Assembly (NCBI RefSeq): GCF_902148845.1
Contig: NC_043748.1
Location: forward strand, 13,670,445-13,734,444
Length of the DNA: 64,000 nt
Source of the DNA: Salarias fasciatus
Taxonomy: Eukaryota > Chordata > Actinopteri > Blenniiformes > Blenniidae
Direction of reading: 5' to 3'
The position numbers and the translations under genes are program-made. Below the pieces are notes generated by a model. It saw only the letters and a list, made by a program, of their open reading frames with translations, did not search any database and had not been told where the DNA came from. Shown one piece after another: positions 1 through 12,270 of this stretch (the stretch's first letter is position 1; the number at the start of each line of letters is the position of its first letter).

Positions 1-1705
1 TGCATAAAGATAATTTCCTGTCATTTATAACATCGGTTAGCAAAAATAAGCTTAGATCCCATTTTAAAATACAGATTTTCGTGCCTTGCTTTAAAATATT
101 TTGCACTAGAAGGAAGAAAACCAGGAACAGCAGAGCACTGAATATGTAGACATCCATTTATTCACATTTTGCAAAGAGTAGCTCTTTAAATAGCAGAGAG
201 ATTGTAATCGGTGCATGAAAAACATGTCTTACATATGAATCATTAAATAGTTTAATGTCATTTACATTCATATAAATACAGAAGGCCCCTCAGAAGGCCT
301 GAACTTGGTGGATTTCTCATGTTTCTGCTGCACAGGTCCTCCATGACCTTCTGCAAACAAACATGCACGTGCAGCTCCATCAGCAAACAGCTTCTCTGCA
401 CTTGTAACGCATTAAAACCTCGTATCTAGAGAATCTCCAGGATGATTTTTTTTTCCTCCTGCAGCTTCGGGCTGAGGCTGTTGTGGACCCCCCCTGCTCC
501 CTCCTCTGCACACTGAGCTCCATCACTCCGTCAAACTGCGTCACGTGCAGCGTTTTGCCTTTGCTGAGGGCAACGCGCCATCTAGTGGCAGAACTTTGTA
601 TATTAATATTCCACACAGAAGCAGAGGGATCGGATCCGCAGATTGGTGTGTTTGTACATCAACACTACAGCTTCTAAAACCATATTTCAAAACCCTCGAT
701 CAGCCAGCTGACTGACGTTGGGAGCATTTTCCTTGGAATTCTTAAGTTTAATGAACCTCGTGCAGAAGTGCAGCACTTCGCAGGTGGACAAAATAGAAAC
801 ACTATTTGAAATAAGGGCATCAATAGAGAGGAAACTGATGAGTCCCTGTCCTCGTGATTAGTTGAAGACAAATTCACTGGATGCCCTGTTTCCCAGAAAT
901 ATTAAATCATAGTTACATGGAAAAAAAAGAAAAGATCAAAATGATTGGATTATTTAGCGTGTTGCACAACTGTATTTATTTGGATTATCCTTTTTTTTTT
1001 CTTTCTTTTTCAGTCTTTTTCAACAGCTGTTGCAGGCTACACCATGAAGTAGGAATGGGCATCTAATTTCCCCAAAGGGTTCCATGATGACTTGAATTTT
1101 GCTCAAGTTTTTAACAGTTTTTATGAGCTCCTATCATCCCCCCCCCCCCCCCCCCCCCCCAGATTTTTTTCTAAATTTGATCTGTAAATAGAAAAATATT
1201 TTTTTTTCATTAACCCTCTTTTTGTCTCACTGTGAAACAGTAATTTTGTGTGGTCCCTTAAAAAAATCACGTCTATTCAAAGAGTATACCTTCAGTTTAT
1301 TTTTTGTGTGCTTATCAGAGATATACTTCACAAAGTATCCTTGGCTTATTCTGAAAAGTATACACATTAAATTGATACTGATAAAGAAAATTAATATGTC
1401 CTTAATTCTGATCTTCTTCTTTTTTCAACTTTGTGAATTCTTATTCTAATATTTAGGAAGGAATATTGAAGAAGAGGATTGCACAATGGCACAACCCCTG
1501 AGTTCCCCCATCTCACAGTGAGAAGGCACTTGCTCTAAATGCCAGAGTTTGAAAGTTCTCCCTGTGTGTGTGTGGGCTTCCTCCCACAGTCCAAAAAACA
1601 TTCATGTGAGGTAAACTAGTAACTTACTAATAAGTGTACTTCTTCTATACCTAAAGTGTCCCGACTGTGGACTTTTGAAAAACTAAAAGTGGTCCACTTT
1701 CTGCT
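1..1705. other. Gene-free AT-rich stretch at left edge
   Basis: I see no convincing exon on either strand. A pure poly-C run occupies 1138-1160. Near 1555-1625 there is a reverse-oriented scrap of the dispersed teleost repeat found elsewhere in the window; its sign is the phrase cttcctcccacagtccaaaa followed by a degenerate cattcatgt. This DNA lies beyond the 3' end of cbx7 on the minus strand and may be partly its distal 3' UTR or plain intergenic DNA. Confidence 0.6.
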
Positions 1706-1709
1706 TTAA

Positions 1710-2130
1710 AGGGGCTGCATCATGCAAAATTCACTTTTTGTATGTTTTAACCTTGTTCTATAGTTGTGTACTCACCAATAACACTCCCAAAGCGCTTGGT
1801 GAGTTTCTCACAGGAAAAGACGTTTTCTCGTGTCTTTGCGTGTAGAGAAGCTAAAGCTAAAGAGCTAAAGCTAACCCTCAGAGAAGCTAACGCATGACGT
1901 ATTTGTTTTGAAGCGCTGATTGGCTGAGGTAGCTGTCAGTCAAAGTCCACAGGGGGAGAGGCGGGATTTTCAGTGAAACAGAGCGTTTTCTCTTCCGGGT
2001 TTCAGAATTAGCCCCAGAAAATCTTTTTTTTCACACAAAATGACTTTTCCTTAGCGCCAAAAATAAACTATTACCATGTTAATACCAATAATAGGGTTTG
2101 GACTAGCTAAAAAAGCATGATACAGCCCCT
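1710..2130. mobile_element. TTAA-flanked MITE (piggyBac-like)
   Basis: A non-coding element of about 420 bp. The left end reads AGGGGCTGCATCATGC. The right end, reverse complemented, reads AGGGGCTGTATCATGC, so 15 of 16 terminal bases match. Both ends are flanked by TTAA (1706-1709 and 2131-2134), the target duplication typical of the piggyBac superfamily. The interior has no open frame of note and carries short repeats of the word agctaa near 1849-1890. The family assignment rests only on the TTAA and terminal repeats. Confidence 0.6.
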
Positions 2131-2134
2131 TTAA

Positions 2135-3711
2135 AGGGACATTGCATCAAATTAAAGTCATTCCACTGCTGTACACTGGGTGGCAGCATTGAGTCACCTA
2201 GAACCGGTTTTCTTCGCTTCTCCAGTCTTGGCTCTTGGTCTCTTTTTCTTCTTGGTAATGAAGTTAGTTTTCCTGATTGTATCCAGTGGATAAATGTGAG
2301 TTTATTTACTAATCACATAAACAACATCAACGGTGTGTGTATTTACAATGATGTCCCTCTTCAGCAAAGTCTCGTTTCAGGTCACTTACCTCCTAAAGTC
2401 TTTCAAGCTTTTTTTTTTTTTTGTTAAAAAAATTTCAAAACATTTTTCATCAATTAAAAACATTGCCTACACCAAGAGTTACATCCTGTGACAATGAGAA
2501 CAGGGTCAATTCATCACTGCAATACCTGGAACATTATATGCATCATGCAACAACAACTTGTTGTTTCTTTAACTGATAAATACACACCATGACATATTCC
2601 TTTTAGTACACATTTATTGGAAACGTAGTCAAAAAAAAAAAAAAAAGTTTTCTTTTGGAGAGAAGACATGTTTGACAGTTCAGAGAGATTCAGACACATT
2701 AAGTGACATAAGTTAGATTAGCTTATACATGTGACATGCAATAAATAATAGCTCACTATAGTCTGATCTAATGCACATCTGCTGCCATTTGCACATTACC
2801 TACAGAGCGGCGGTGTAAACTGATATCTTCTCTTTTGATATGCACAAAGCGTCGAGAAAAAGAGTGGACTATCAATTGGTATTACAAAAATAGAACCAGG
2901 TAGCATTTTCATACTTGAAAAGTTACGGGACAGACAGACAGCAAACACAACAGTGTACTTCTTTATAGTGCATCCGTCCTCCTTGAAATGCAGAACTTCA
3001 TCTAAGCGGCAGGCATTAATTCTCTTTGTCTTATTTCTTTTGTGACAGAAATAAACCTCTTCAACAAAGCACAGGACAGAGCTTTGTGCATGTGCGGCAC
3101 AGACTGACAGGGCATGCGGCTAGCTCTGTGCGAATAGTGGAAAAGAAAGAAAGAAAAAAAGAAAAGCAGAAAGGAAAGAAAGAAAGAGCAAAGTCTTTAC
3201 AAAAACATTATCGGTAAGAAAGAGGAGCGACTTAAACAGGCCCCGAGAACAGATCTGAGTGTGAGACCGACGTCTTGCTGGAAAGCACTGAGGACGACTG
3301 GTAAAAAGTAGCTGCATCGAAGTAGTAATGTGAACTGGATCGCTTCTGGCTGCTGTCTCACCATCTGTCTCCTGCTCTCAGTAAACCCGGCGGCCCCTGG
3401 AATGAAACCTGCCTCTGAGATCCATTTAGTCTGCTGCATTGCAATGGATAATTTGGGCACATTGTCAGGGCCTCGGGCTTCCTATCACCCCTAATAAATG
3501 AGCCACAATGATAAAATTACCACTCATTTTTAATTCAAAGGCAATAATGTCTTCACTGAACTCAGTAGGAAATGAGTGTAGCTTTGTAAACATGTGAAAA
3601 TATATTACATACACGACTATTTACACGTACAAAATGAGTGGCAAGTCTAATTATGGGTACTTCATCCTTTCTTTCTCCCCGTCTCTCTCGCTCCCTCTCT
3701 CTCTGTTTCTC
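2135..3711 (-). other. Probable 3' UTR and downstream DNA of cbx7
   Basis: No coding exon is seen. On the minus strand this follows directly after the cbx7 stop codon. A minus-strand AATAAA (TTTATT on the plus strand, 2613-2618) is a candidate polyadenylation signal and would give a 3' UTR of about 1.1 kb. A GA-rich simple-sequence patch lies at about 3140-3190. Confidence 0.5.
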
Positions 3712-6700
3712 TCAGTAGCCCTTAAAGAAGCCTTCAGCCACCATCGCTTCTTTAAAAGTCACCGTCAGGGAGTTTATAGTCACATCTGTCATGATCACCT
3801 TCCCGATCTGTCTGCCTGGCTCCGCTGTGTTCACGCTCTGATTGTCGCCCCTCGCCTCCTCCTTCCCGGCCTCGTCGGACGAGCGGACGGCGGCGCCGGC
3901 GGCGGTGGTAGTGGTGCCGTCGCCCGCCGTCTCTCTGTTCCCCAGGATGCTCACGATGACTGAAGTCGCGTTGCTTCTCGGACAGAGGCGGCCCTCTCTG
4001 GACTCCACGCCCTCCCAGTCTGACCGGTCGCCCACGGACGCCTCGTCTCCCGCCCTGTCCTCGGACGCGGAGGCGCTGTCCTTTGATTGGTCGCACGCAA
4101 CTGTCTCTCTGTGTCCCGTGTCGGACGTCCCGCCGCACTCGCCATCGGTCCATATTTCCGTTCGGGCAGCTATCAGCTCGTCCTCCACCTTCTCCTCCAC
4201 CTCGATCTCCAGGTCCTGCCGCTCCAGCAGGGGGGGCGAGCTGCACTCCGATGGACCTGAGGGAGGAAACACCAAAACTCTGTTCACTTCCAGAGATCAG
4301 GAGTAGAGCCTGGGCGTCTAAACGCTGAGGAATAGACCGTCAAACCGACCGTAAACGCTGTCTTCACATCTCTCGCCGATGGTGCTCTCAGATTCATGCT
4401 TGTCTTCTTCGCTGGTGCCCCCCCACTCCTCCTCATCCTCCTCCTCCGTGGGCTCCTCCACCTTCTTCCTCTGTGGGCGGATGGGTTTTCCTGCGGCGCC
4501 CTCCGGCGGCCCCCGGGTCGCCCTCTGCCGGCTCCTCCTCCTCCTGAGCGGGCGGCGGTAGATTCCGCCGCGCTCCACCTGGTCCACGTCCGTGCTCATG
4601 GATCTGGTCAGGGAGAGCCGCAAGCGGGGCGGGGGCTTCTCCGCCTCTTTGTTGGCGCTGCGCAGGTCCATGGCAAAGATGTTCTGTGGAGCAGTGGAGG
4701 TGAGAGGTCACTGAGTGGAGGACATTCACGCTCCAAACAAAGAACTCATTTCTGTCCACCGTATGAGACGCGTCAGCTGGACAAAGAACATTCAAGGGGG
4801 GACTCTGTGATACTCTGGACATGTCTGAGGATAAACACATGAAACAGTCAGGAAATCTAATTTCTTGTTCCCTGTGTAGCTTTACAAGTCATCCGTCTGC
4901 GCTGCAGAGCTTCACTGTTGTCAAAGGTTGTTAACTCTTTAAGTGATCAGTGAATTCATTCCATACCTTCCCTGTTTCCTCCAAACTAACAATAAATTCA
5001 ATGCACGTATATGGACACTTGACATTTCTTCTGTAGTTGGAAAATCTGGTTTAAAAGTCTCTTTAGGTTATAATTTTATGAAATATGTTCAGTTTTTACA
5101 GTTTTCTATGAAGGTTACAAGCAAAAAAAAACCTTAAATAGACGCATCAGTGAGCCCTATAAAGGGTTAATAAAGGAATAACTGCTGTGTGAAGCTGCAC
5201 TTTGACCCTGAGCTGAATGCTGACAGCAGCACATTGAGAAACTCATCAGCTGATATCTAATACTGAACACAAAGTGTACCTGAGCACTATTAGCTTTGGG
5301 AGAGTTTGTTTTGAAAATGGGTTAAATATCTGGTGCGGCAGAAAACTAATCAGCGGGCCGCATTGTTCTGCGACACGCTCCTCATTACGATCAACACAAA
5401 CACTGTAATTCACGCCGAGCCGCAGCAACGCCATCCTGCTGCTGTAAATACTCATCAGCACCACAAAAGTGTTTTAATCAGCCACGGAAAAGAGGTTCTG
5501 ACAAATTCAATATCCTCCTGCTTGGAAGACATTTGTTCCAAAACAACAATGAGCTAATTTGCAAAGTTACAGAGCTTATTCAAAAGAATAATAATTAAAA
5601 GTACATATAAGTAAAAATCTCCTGCAGAAACTTAATGCTGGTTCAGCATGTTAGAAAGAGGACATTGCTGCTGGTTTCACATTGTAACACGTGCGCTCGG
5701 ACATTTGAGAGCTGTGATTTTCCCTTTTCAAACAACCTGCAAACTACCTGCAAACAGAATTCCTTTCATGGAAGCCCCGCAGGCGTTTAAACCGGCTATG
5801 AGAGAACGTTAGTGGAGGAGTGAAAGTGATAGGAACACAGTATGAGAGAGCGTGTCCTTCAGAGTCACACCTCATGCTCAAAAACACGTCTTTCAGCTGC
5901 ACTGCAATGCATTCTGGTCTATTGAGGCTATTATTAGTACTGCAAGCTGCGACTTTGCTGCAGGTATGAGGCGCTAAAGAAAAAAAAAAGGGGGGGGCAA
6001 CACTACTGGTGTTTTTATCACTGAAACATTGAGACAGTCGTGCATCTTCACAAACACTAAGTTCCATTTCAGTTCAGATAACGACACTCTATTTTAGTGT
6101 TGTGTTGTCACATGCTTAAGAAGGTCCTGATGCTGAGTAAAAAAAAAGAAGAACACGTCAAGTCTCAAGTTTGAAGATAAGCTGCAGTCAAGATTTTTGG
6201 CTGAAAATATTCACAATCAGTCCAGAAAACATACTGAATTACATGAAACAGGTCACGACATAAGTTGAAATTAATCTTTATAATACGGCCACATCCGGTA
6301 AAACCACTTCCTGCCACAAGAGGGATTTGTGAGTCGAAAGTTGGTTATGGGAGTGTAATCATCAGTTACATTAGATCGATATGCTAGTTTCTTGTAAGCA
6401 TTTCTTGCCAGAGAATATACTGTAACAAGATTTAACATAAACTAGAAGTAATGAAAGCATGTTTGGCGCCACTTTATCCAGTTTAGAGCCGATCCCAGCT
6501 GACTATATGTGTGAAGACAGTGTACAGAGAGAGACAGTCCAAATCGCTTACACTGGCAATTTACAGGCAATTTAAAATCACCAATTATATTCATATGTAT
6601 GTTTTTGGAGAACCATGAGAAAACCCACACATGCACAGGAAGAACATGCAAACTGGGCAACTCCAATCTGGACTCGAACCAGGGACCACTGCACAGCCTC

Positions 6701-9060
6701 AACAATAATAAGCATCATAACAACTACATAAAAGTCAAATCTTCAGTCTTTTGCTCCTCTATGGTCAGAATGATCAGCGTTAACATTACTGAACAAGATC
6801 ATTAAGTTCTCGCTGGTCTACTGTTTGCTCTTTATAGTTTTTTTCCAACTTTCTTGAATCAAACTGCCAAAACTCTGAGAGCAGGACAGACAGAACACGG
6901 CCGTCCGAACGTACACGGAAATATGACATTATGGAACTTAAATTTTACTTGTTGACCTTTGAGAAAACAAAGAGTCTATTTTTCCGGAACAGCTGGAAAT
7001 GCTGATGAAAATCACAACTCATCCATCTCCGCCGCCTGCCCTTTGAATCTTTTCATGTCAAGGTAAAATAAGAAACAGTGAGACAATTAAACTAGAATAA
7101 AATGAATGAAATGAGACAGCGCTGCGTGAGCGCGCTGAGGTCTGATGCACCTTCACAGACAGCCGGCGGACAGGGACGGGATCTGTGACGACCGAGTGTT
7201 CATCATTCCATAAAACCAGAGCAATCACACCGTCAGATATTCCACAAAGCCTGATCAGCCAATTACGTCACGTGGCAACATCTTCACGAATACTCTCAAA
7301 GCCCAGCCTCCGCCTTAACCCTTTAACATCCTGTCAAAGGGAAAAATGAAAAAAGAACCAGGACTCTCTAAACTATATCCTTTAACTTATTAATCCACAC
7401 CGAGACTTTTTAAAATTTAGTCAGACTTTAAACCGGACCTGATTCCACCTCACTCTTCACAGTCTTTACACGAGGTCTGGCCTGTTTAATGTAGACCCGG
7501 ATTCGTGAAGTTAACGTTTTCATCCTTCAGCTACACCTGGATTCTAGAAATAGAACTGAATGCTTTAAAAAGCAGACACAGATTTCTTAAATAAAACCCA
7601 GATTCTTCGAACTACACCTGGAATTAAACTGGAGCGGGACTCTCTACAACAAAGTCAGACTTTTTGTTTTTGTACTTCACCCAGACACTTCAGGTACAAA
7701 TAGAGTCTTTAAAATTCAAGTCAGACTCCGTAAAGTCACCTCATTCTCTCTGAAAATAACTAGAATTCATTTTCTCAGTACATGAAAATCAAATGGGTGA
7801 AGAGTAATTTAAAGTTCCATAAAAAAAGGCTTCATGTTACATATTCAGTTTTCAGAAGTTTACCCTTGATACCAGTAAGTAGCTAATTTACTGGAATAAT
7901 TTCCTAATTTATCACACAACATTAATAAATACTGTACAAACAGATAAAGCGGTCACCTGGATGAATGACCTTTAAACAATTAAGCCAAGCCAGCACTCAG
8001 GATTAATGAAGTGAGGTACAACAAAGGACCACTAGACAAGAGGAAAAGTTAGCGTCCGTACCCGCAGGACCAGCCTCCTGGGTCTCAGACCTTTCTTGCG
8101 ATAGGCCAGAGCTCTGATCTTCTCCTGACTGGGAGAGAGAGGAAGACACAGAGAGAGCGGGAGGGGGAGGTCAGAGACACCGCCACAAAGGGAAAGCATT
8201 TCACCAGAGAACACAAGATTTAAAAAAAAAAAGTGCTTTGTGAGCATAAAACACTTTTTATTAATACTCACTTCTCTTCGTAGGCCAGGACCAGGCGAGG
8301 GTCCAAAATGTTGTCCTCCGGTTCCCAGGTACTGTACCTGCCAACAGGAACACATCCAGATGAACCTGCCTGTCTATCTGGACACGGTGCTGCAGCGTGA
8401 CCAGCAGCACCATAAAGCTGCTGGAGTGTATATAGTGGAGCTGGGATGAGGTCAGCTCACGGTGACTCAAGTGTTACTCACTTCGGGGGCCATCCCTGCC
8501 ATTTCAGAAGATACTCCACATTCCCCTGAGGAGACAGGCAGAGAGACCATCAGGGCGGGTCAGTGATAGACTCATTTCCACCAGATAGGCTCTGAATGAG
8601 AATGTGCCACAACAAGACAAACAACCCGAGTGAAAGGAGGACTGTCACTTTAAATAGTGGAGCAGGGAAGGCGCGAGGGAGGGTCATGGACATTTTTCTT
8701 TCTTTCAAACTGTGTTTTTCTGAGGAATGACGTCAATGACAGTGGAGCTGGGTGGCCTCCAAACAGCAGCCTGCCCCTCTCTCTCTCTCTCCCTCTCTCG
8801 CGCTCTCTTTCTCTCGCTCTCTCGCTCGCTCTCGCGCAGATGACGTGACTGCACATGGCCACGCAAAGCCGGCTGCTTCCACACCGCACGGCTCTTTCTA
8901 GAACATTGTAAAGACCGGCGGCTCTCGGATAGGTGGGGCCGCGCGGAGAACATGTAAACAACGTGGTGTTGCGCAACGTCAGTAATGACTCCGCTCCAGA
9001 AAACAATCCTCAGCGTCACCGGGAAAAAAAACAAAACAAAAACATAAACAACAACAATTA

Positions 9061-9095
<35 letters not shown>

Positions 9096-9841
9096 CAGGC
9101 ACACAGTCCATACGCACACGTGCGGTGAAATTGTAAGAGTAAACTTTAAACGAGGTGATCAGTGAAGTACTTCATTGATTGTAGATGATAAAAATGTACA
9201 CATGGTGATGGACCCCCGCCCCCCCTCCCCTCCCTCCACTGTAAATCAACGGGTCACCATCACGCAGCAGTCGATGACATTACGCAGCAGTTTCACCCGG
9301 ATACTGAGCCGCTGTTCCGCTCGCTGGCGTATCCGAAATAAACTGCGCAGCTCCCCTGCACACTGAGACCATCTCACACACACACACACCCTCCGTTCCT
9401 ATTGTTATTTTCTTTTTTTTCGGTATAATTGTTTTCAGCTACAACTGCGTAGGCTCCTTCAAAACACGCTGCAGCTGCAGCGGCGGCAGCAGCTCAGCCC
9501 CGCTGCTCGGGAAGGTGACAGGATGCGGCCCCGGAGAGAAGAAACAATGTGAAACTTTGGCGCAGTTACAATTTAGTAAGAAGCAGGTTAATCCCGGCAG
9601 CGAGGTTCCAGCGTAAAGTGTCGGGAAACTGCGTAGCCTAGTTTTGTAGTGCGCGAGGAGAGGGGAGACGGTACACGGAGTACACCGGGTGGGGAAAAAA
9701 AAAAGAAAAAACAACACGCGGAAAATAAGTTATGTAAGTTATATGAAGTGTGCGAGCGTCCATGCGTCTCACCTTTCTCACCCTCTTCTTTGTTATTGAC
9801 TCAACTGCAAACACTTGATCTCCAATGGATGACAGCTCCAT
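3712..9841 (-). CDS. cbx7: Chromobox protein 7 (Polycomb CBX), 6 exons
   Basis: Polycomb-group reader of trimethylated H3K27 and chromatin subunit of canonical PRC1 in the nucleus. Exons on the minus strand: 9773-9841, 8482-8525, 8272-8337, 8062-8128, about 4368-4683 and 3712-4256; about 368 aa. The chromodomain (residues 8-60) starts MELSSIGDQVFAVESI and keeps the cage aromatics Phe11, Trp32 and Trp35 in KWQGWPPKYSTWEPE. It is followed by the AT-hook-like YRKKGLRPRRL and MDLRSANK. The C-terminal Polycomb box (TDVTINSLTVTFKEA then AEGFF) matches CBX7 better than CBX2, 4, 6 or 8. Human CBX7 is shorter (about 251 aa); the extra length is an acidic and Arg-rich disordered middle. The donor of exon 5 is uncertain: T|GTGAAG at 4367 or G|GTCTAT further on both keep phase. 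Which cbx7 paralogue this is (a or b) is not decided. Confidence 0.93.
4684..8061 (-). other. Large intron of cbx7
   Basis: A 3.4-kb intron between the exon that ends the basic RPRRL motif and the exon starting NIFAMDLRS. Apart from the dispersed repeat at 6455-6720 I see no exon, RNA gene or conserved block in it. Confidence 0.7.
6455..6720 (+). repeat. Dispersed teleost repeat, degraded copy
   Basis: Shows the ordered landmarks of a very common fish interspersed repeat: a 'gatcccagctga' block, a 'caatttaaaatcaccaatta' block, 'gaaaacccacacatgcacag' and 'gaacatgcaaact', then 'ctcgaaccagggacc'. Similar landmarks recur near 16840-17160, 52590-52830 and, inverted, 48290-48560. I do not assign it to a named family. 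Confidence 0.6.
8776..8838. repeat. (CT)n-rich simple repeat in cbx7 intron 1
   Basis: Interrupted CT/CTCG tract of about 60 bp inside the first intron. A palindromic CRE (TGACGTCA, 8728-8735) lies just to its left, so this part of the intron may be promoter-proximal regulatory DNA. Confidence 0.8.
9061..9094. repeat. (AAC)n microsatellite
   Basis: About eleven tandem AAC units in cbx7 intron 1. This is simple-sequence DNA with no coding meaning. Confidence 0.9.
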
Positions 9842-10260
9842 CGCCGCGCGCAGCCTCGCTCCTTCCGAAGAGGACGCAAACTGGGTCTCCGCTTGTTTGT
9901 GGCTAAATGCAGGAAAATATATTTGTATCTTTGAGGTGGGGAAAAAAATAGTTAAAAAAGAGATGCGGAGGAGGGAAAGGAGAGCCGTGGAAGTGCTCGC
10001 GCTGGTGCTCGCGTCCCGTGTCAACAGTCCGCTGCTGCCCTCTCGGAGAAACTCTGCCGTCTGCCTCCCTCACTTTTTAAAATCTGCGACACATCAACAC
10101 TGGACAGCGCGCGGCTTTAAGTCGGGCGCGCCCCCTTTCCATTGCGTAGGGCCGAGCCCCCAATGTGCGTGCCCGTGCCCGCGGGGCCGCGCACGCAAAT
10201 TGGAGCAGAGTGCAGAAGAGGGACAGAAGAGGAGGGGGTTAAAACCACAAGGTTACTATC
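9842..10260 (-). promoter_or_regulatory. CpG-rich promoter region of cbx7
   Basis: Immediately upstream of the cbx7 start codon on the minus strand. It is rich in CpG, with GC-box-like stretches around 10115-10200 (for example gggcgcgcccc near 10125). No TATA box is obvious. The transcription start site cannot be placed from sequence alone. Confidence 0.5.
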
Positions 10261-10654
10261 GGCTAGATGGAATATTTACTGTGCAGGTTAAACAGAAAAT
10301 AAATTAAATACTTTTTTTTTTTCAAATTCTGATTAAATTCATCTAAGAAGCAGTTATATTTCTATAGATAAAAAAATCAAAAAATATTTTCTTAAAAAGG
10401 TCCATAATACCCCACATCTAGGAACTTAGTAATTAATCATGTATAATTTTCACTTTTGGAAATATTGTCAAAATGTTAAAAAATTCATTAATAAAGTATG
10501 CCAAAAAAAAAAACAAAAAAAAAAAAACGAAAACACTGAAAATTCTGCAGCTAAATAAAGTCAAAATGTCCAGGAATACCTGAAATTCCTCATTGAAGGA
10601 GGTGAAACTATCAAGATTCAAAATGAAATACAAGGAATGGGTAAACAGAATTCA

Positions 10655-10870
10655 CTTATACAGTACTTTTCCACTGCAGTCCCTCAAGCACTTCACATTG
10701 ATCGTCACATTCACCCATTCACACACACACTCACACACCAAATGGAGGAGGCTGCATTGCAAGACTCTCGATCCATCCATTGGGAGCAATTTGGAGTTCA
10801 GTGTCTTGTTGAAGGACAACATGTGAATAGGGGGAGATGGAAAATCAAACCTACAACCTCTCCAACCGAT
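10655..10870 (+). repeat. Second dispersed teleost repeat family
   Basis: Carries 'cacattcacccattcacaca', 'gttcagtgtcttgttgaagg' and 'aaacctacaacctctccaac', degenerate versions of a repeat scattered through many fish genomes. A shorter piece of the same family lies at about 28830-28910 in a top3a intron. Family name not assigned. Confidence 0.55.
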
Positions 10871-12223
10871 ACACAGTCCATAGAATATGATTTCAGTGCT
10901 GAGTAATGATAAATTCTTTTTTTAAAGAAAAAATTGTGGAAAAATGTTAAGATTTTGTCACAAATCATGTCTAGAAAAAGTCAGAATAAAATTTTGTAAT
11001 GAATAGTGCACGTTGAATGCATATTCGTACAGTGGTTATCACTCTTGTGTTAGCATTCATTGATCTTTGAGGATTTTCCTGAGGTACTCCACAGTCAAAT
11101 GACAAAAGCTGTGAATGAAGTGAAAAGGTCAAGGTTTTGACAGTAATATTTTTTCCTGAACAAGTGACAGCACCGGTTTATGTATTTAATCATCCATTTG
11201 TTTGTTGTAATGCCTTTTTGTTGTGACTGCCACCTCATCGCCTCAGTGCTTTCCTCCTCTCGTTCATCCTTTATAGACTAGCTGTAAAACTTTTGAATTC
11301 CTTCATTTTTAGAAGCAACATTTTGAGGGGAAAATTCATCCACAATGAAATAGAGTAGCATATAAACAATGCCGTTATAATGTGGCTCTGCTTTGAATGG
11401 TGAATAGAAACCAAAAACCAAAAAGCAGTTAGATTACCTCAGCAAAAACACATGAAAGTGGAGAAACTCTGGGGTACTGTAAAACATGCCTTTCTGCATA
11501 TTAAAAAAATTGTAGATTGCATAATCATATTTTTGTGTATAAACATTGAGCTCACCCCCACAAGGATAAAGCGCTTTCTTTCCTCACTCTGAAACTATTC
11601 CTTAGCATTTTAACACAGAGGATGAATGAATCAGTCTCAGCGTACCCTCACACCATGACTGGCAGCCCCTTCACAGGTAAAAATGAAGTGCTTTAAGCCC
11701 TAAACTCCAGCCTGAGCAGGAAAAAGTATGAGCTCATGTATTTTTATGTAACAATAGTAAAGCCAGCAAAGATCAGAATCTGCAATGGAAATGAAAGCCC
11801 TGCTTCTCTCTGTGGTGGAGACGTCCACCCCTCCAACTGCGTTTGATCCAAATATGGAACTGAACCGCTAAACGCAGAGTGAAAGTCTTAATTTTAAATC
11901 CTGAATGCTAAGCAACCTATCTGCAGAGGGGAGAGCTGGATGTACTGGTGAGTACAACTCAGATAAAGGTCTCAGTGAAGATAATCACTTTTGGAATGAA
12001 AGTTAAATAAATAAATAAAAAAAAAATGCAGATACTTTGTTTATTGCGTTGATCACACACAGTTTTCTACACTCATACCTGAACATCCACCCGCCCAGCC
12101 CCCAGGTGGGGACAGCTCAGGAAGGTGGAGGGAGTGCTGTGGAAAAAAGGCTCACAGCCAGATTCCTATTATCTTACACTGGAGCTGGTGGTGTGGATCA
12201 GTTTACAGTAAAACTCTCTGGAA

Positions 12224-12270
<47 letters not shown>

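Noticed and set aside
3842-4842. Several long plus-strand frames over the cbx7 last exons.
   Set aside because: They are antisense to GC-rich coding exons of cbx7, which carry the real Polycomb-box signal on the minus strand.
6640-6680. A tRNA-like 'ctcgaacc' phrase suggested a tRNA or SINE.
   Set aside because: It is the fixed 3' part of the dispersed repeat at 6455-6720; no A-box or cloverleaf can be drawn.
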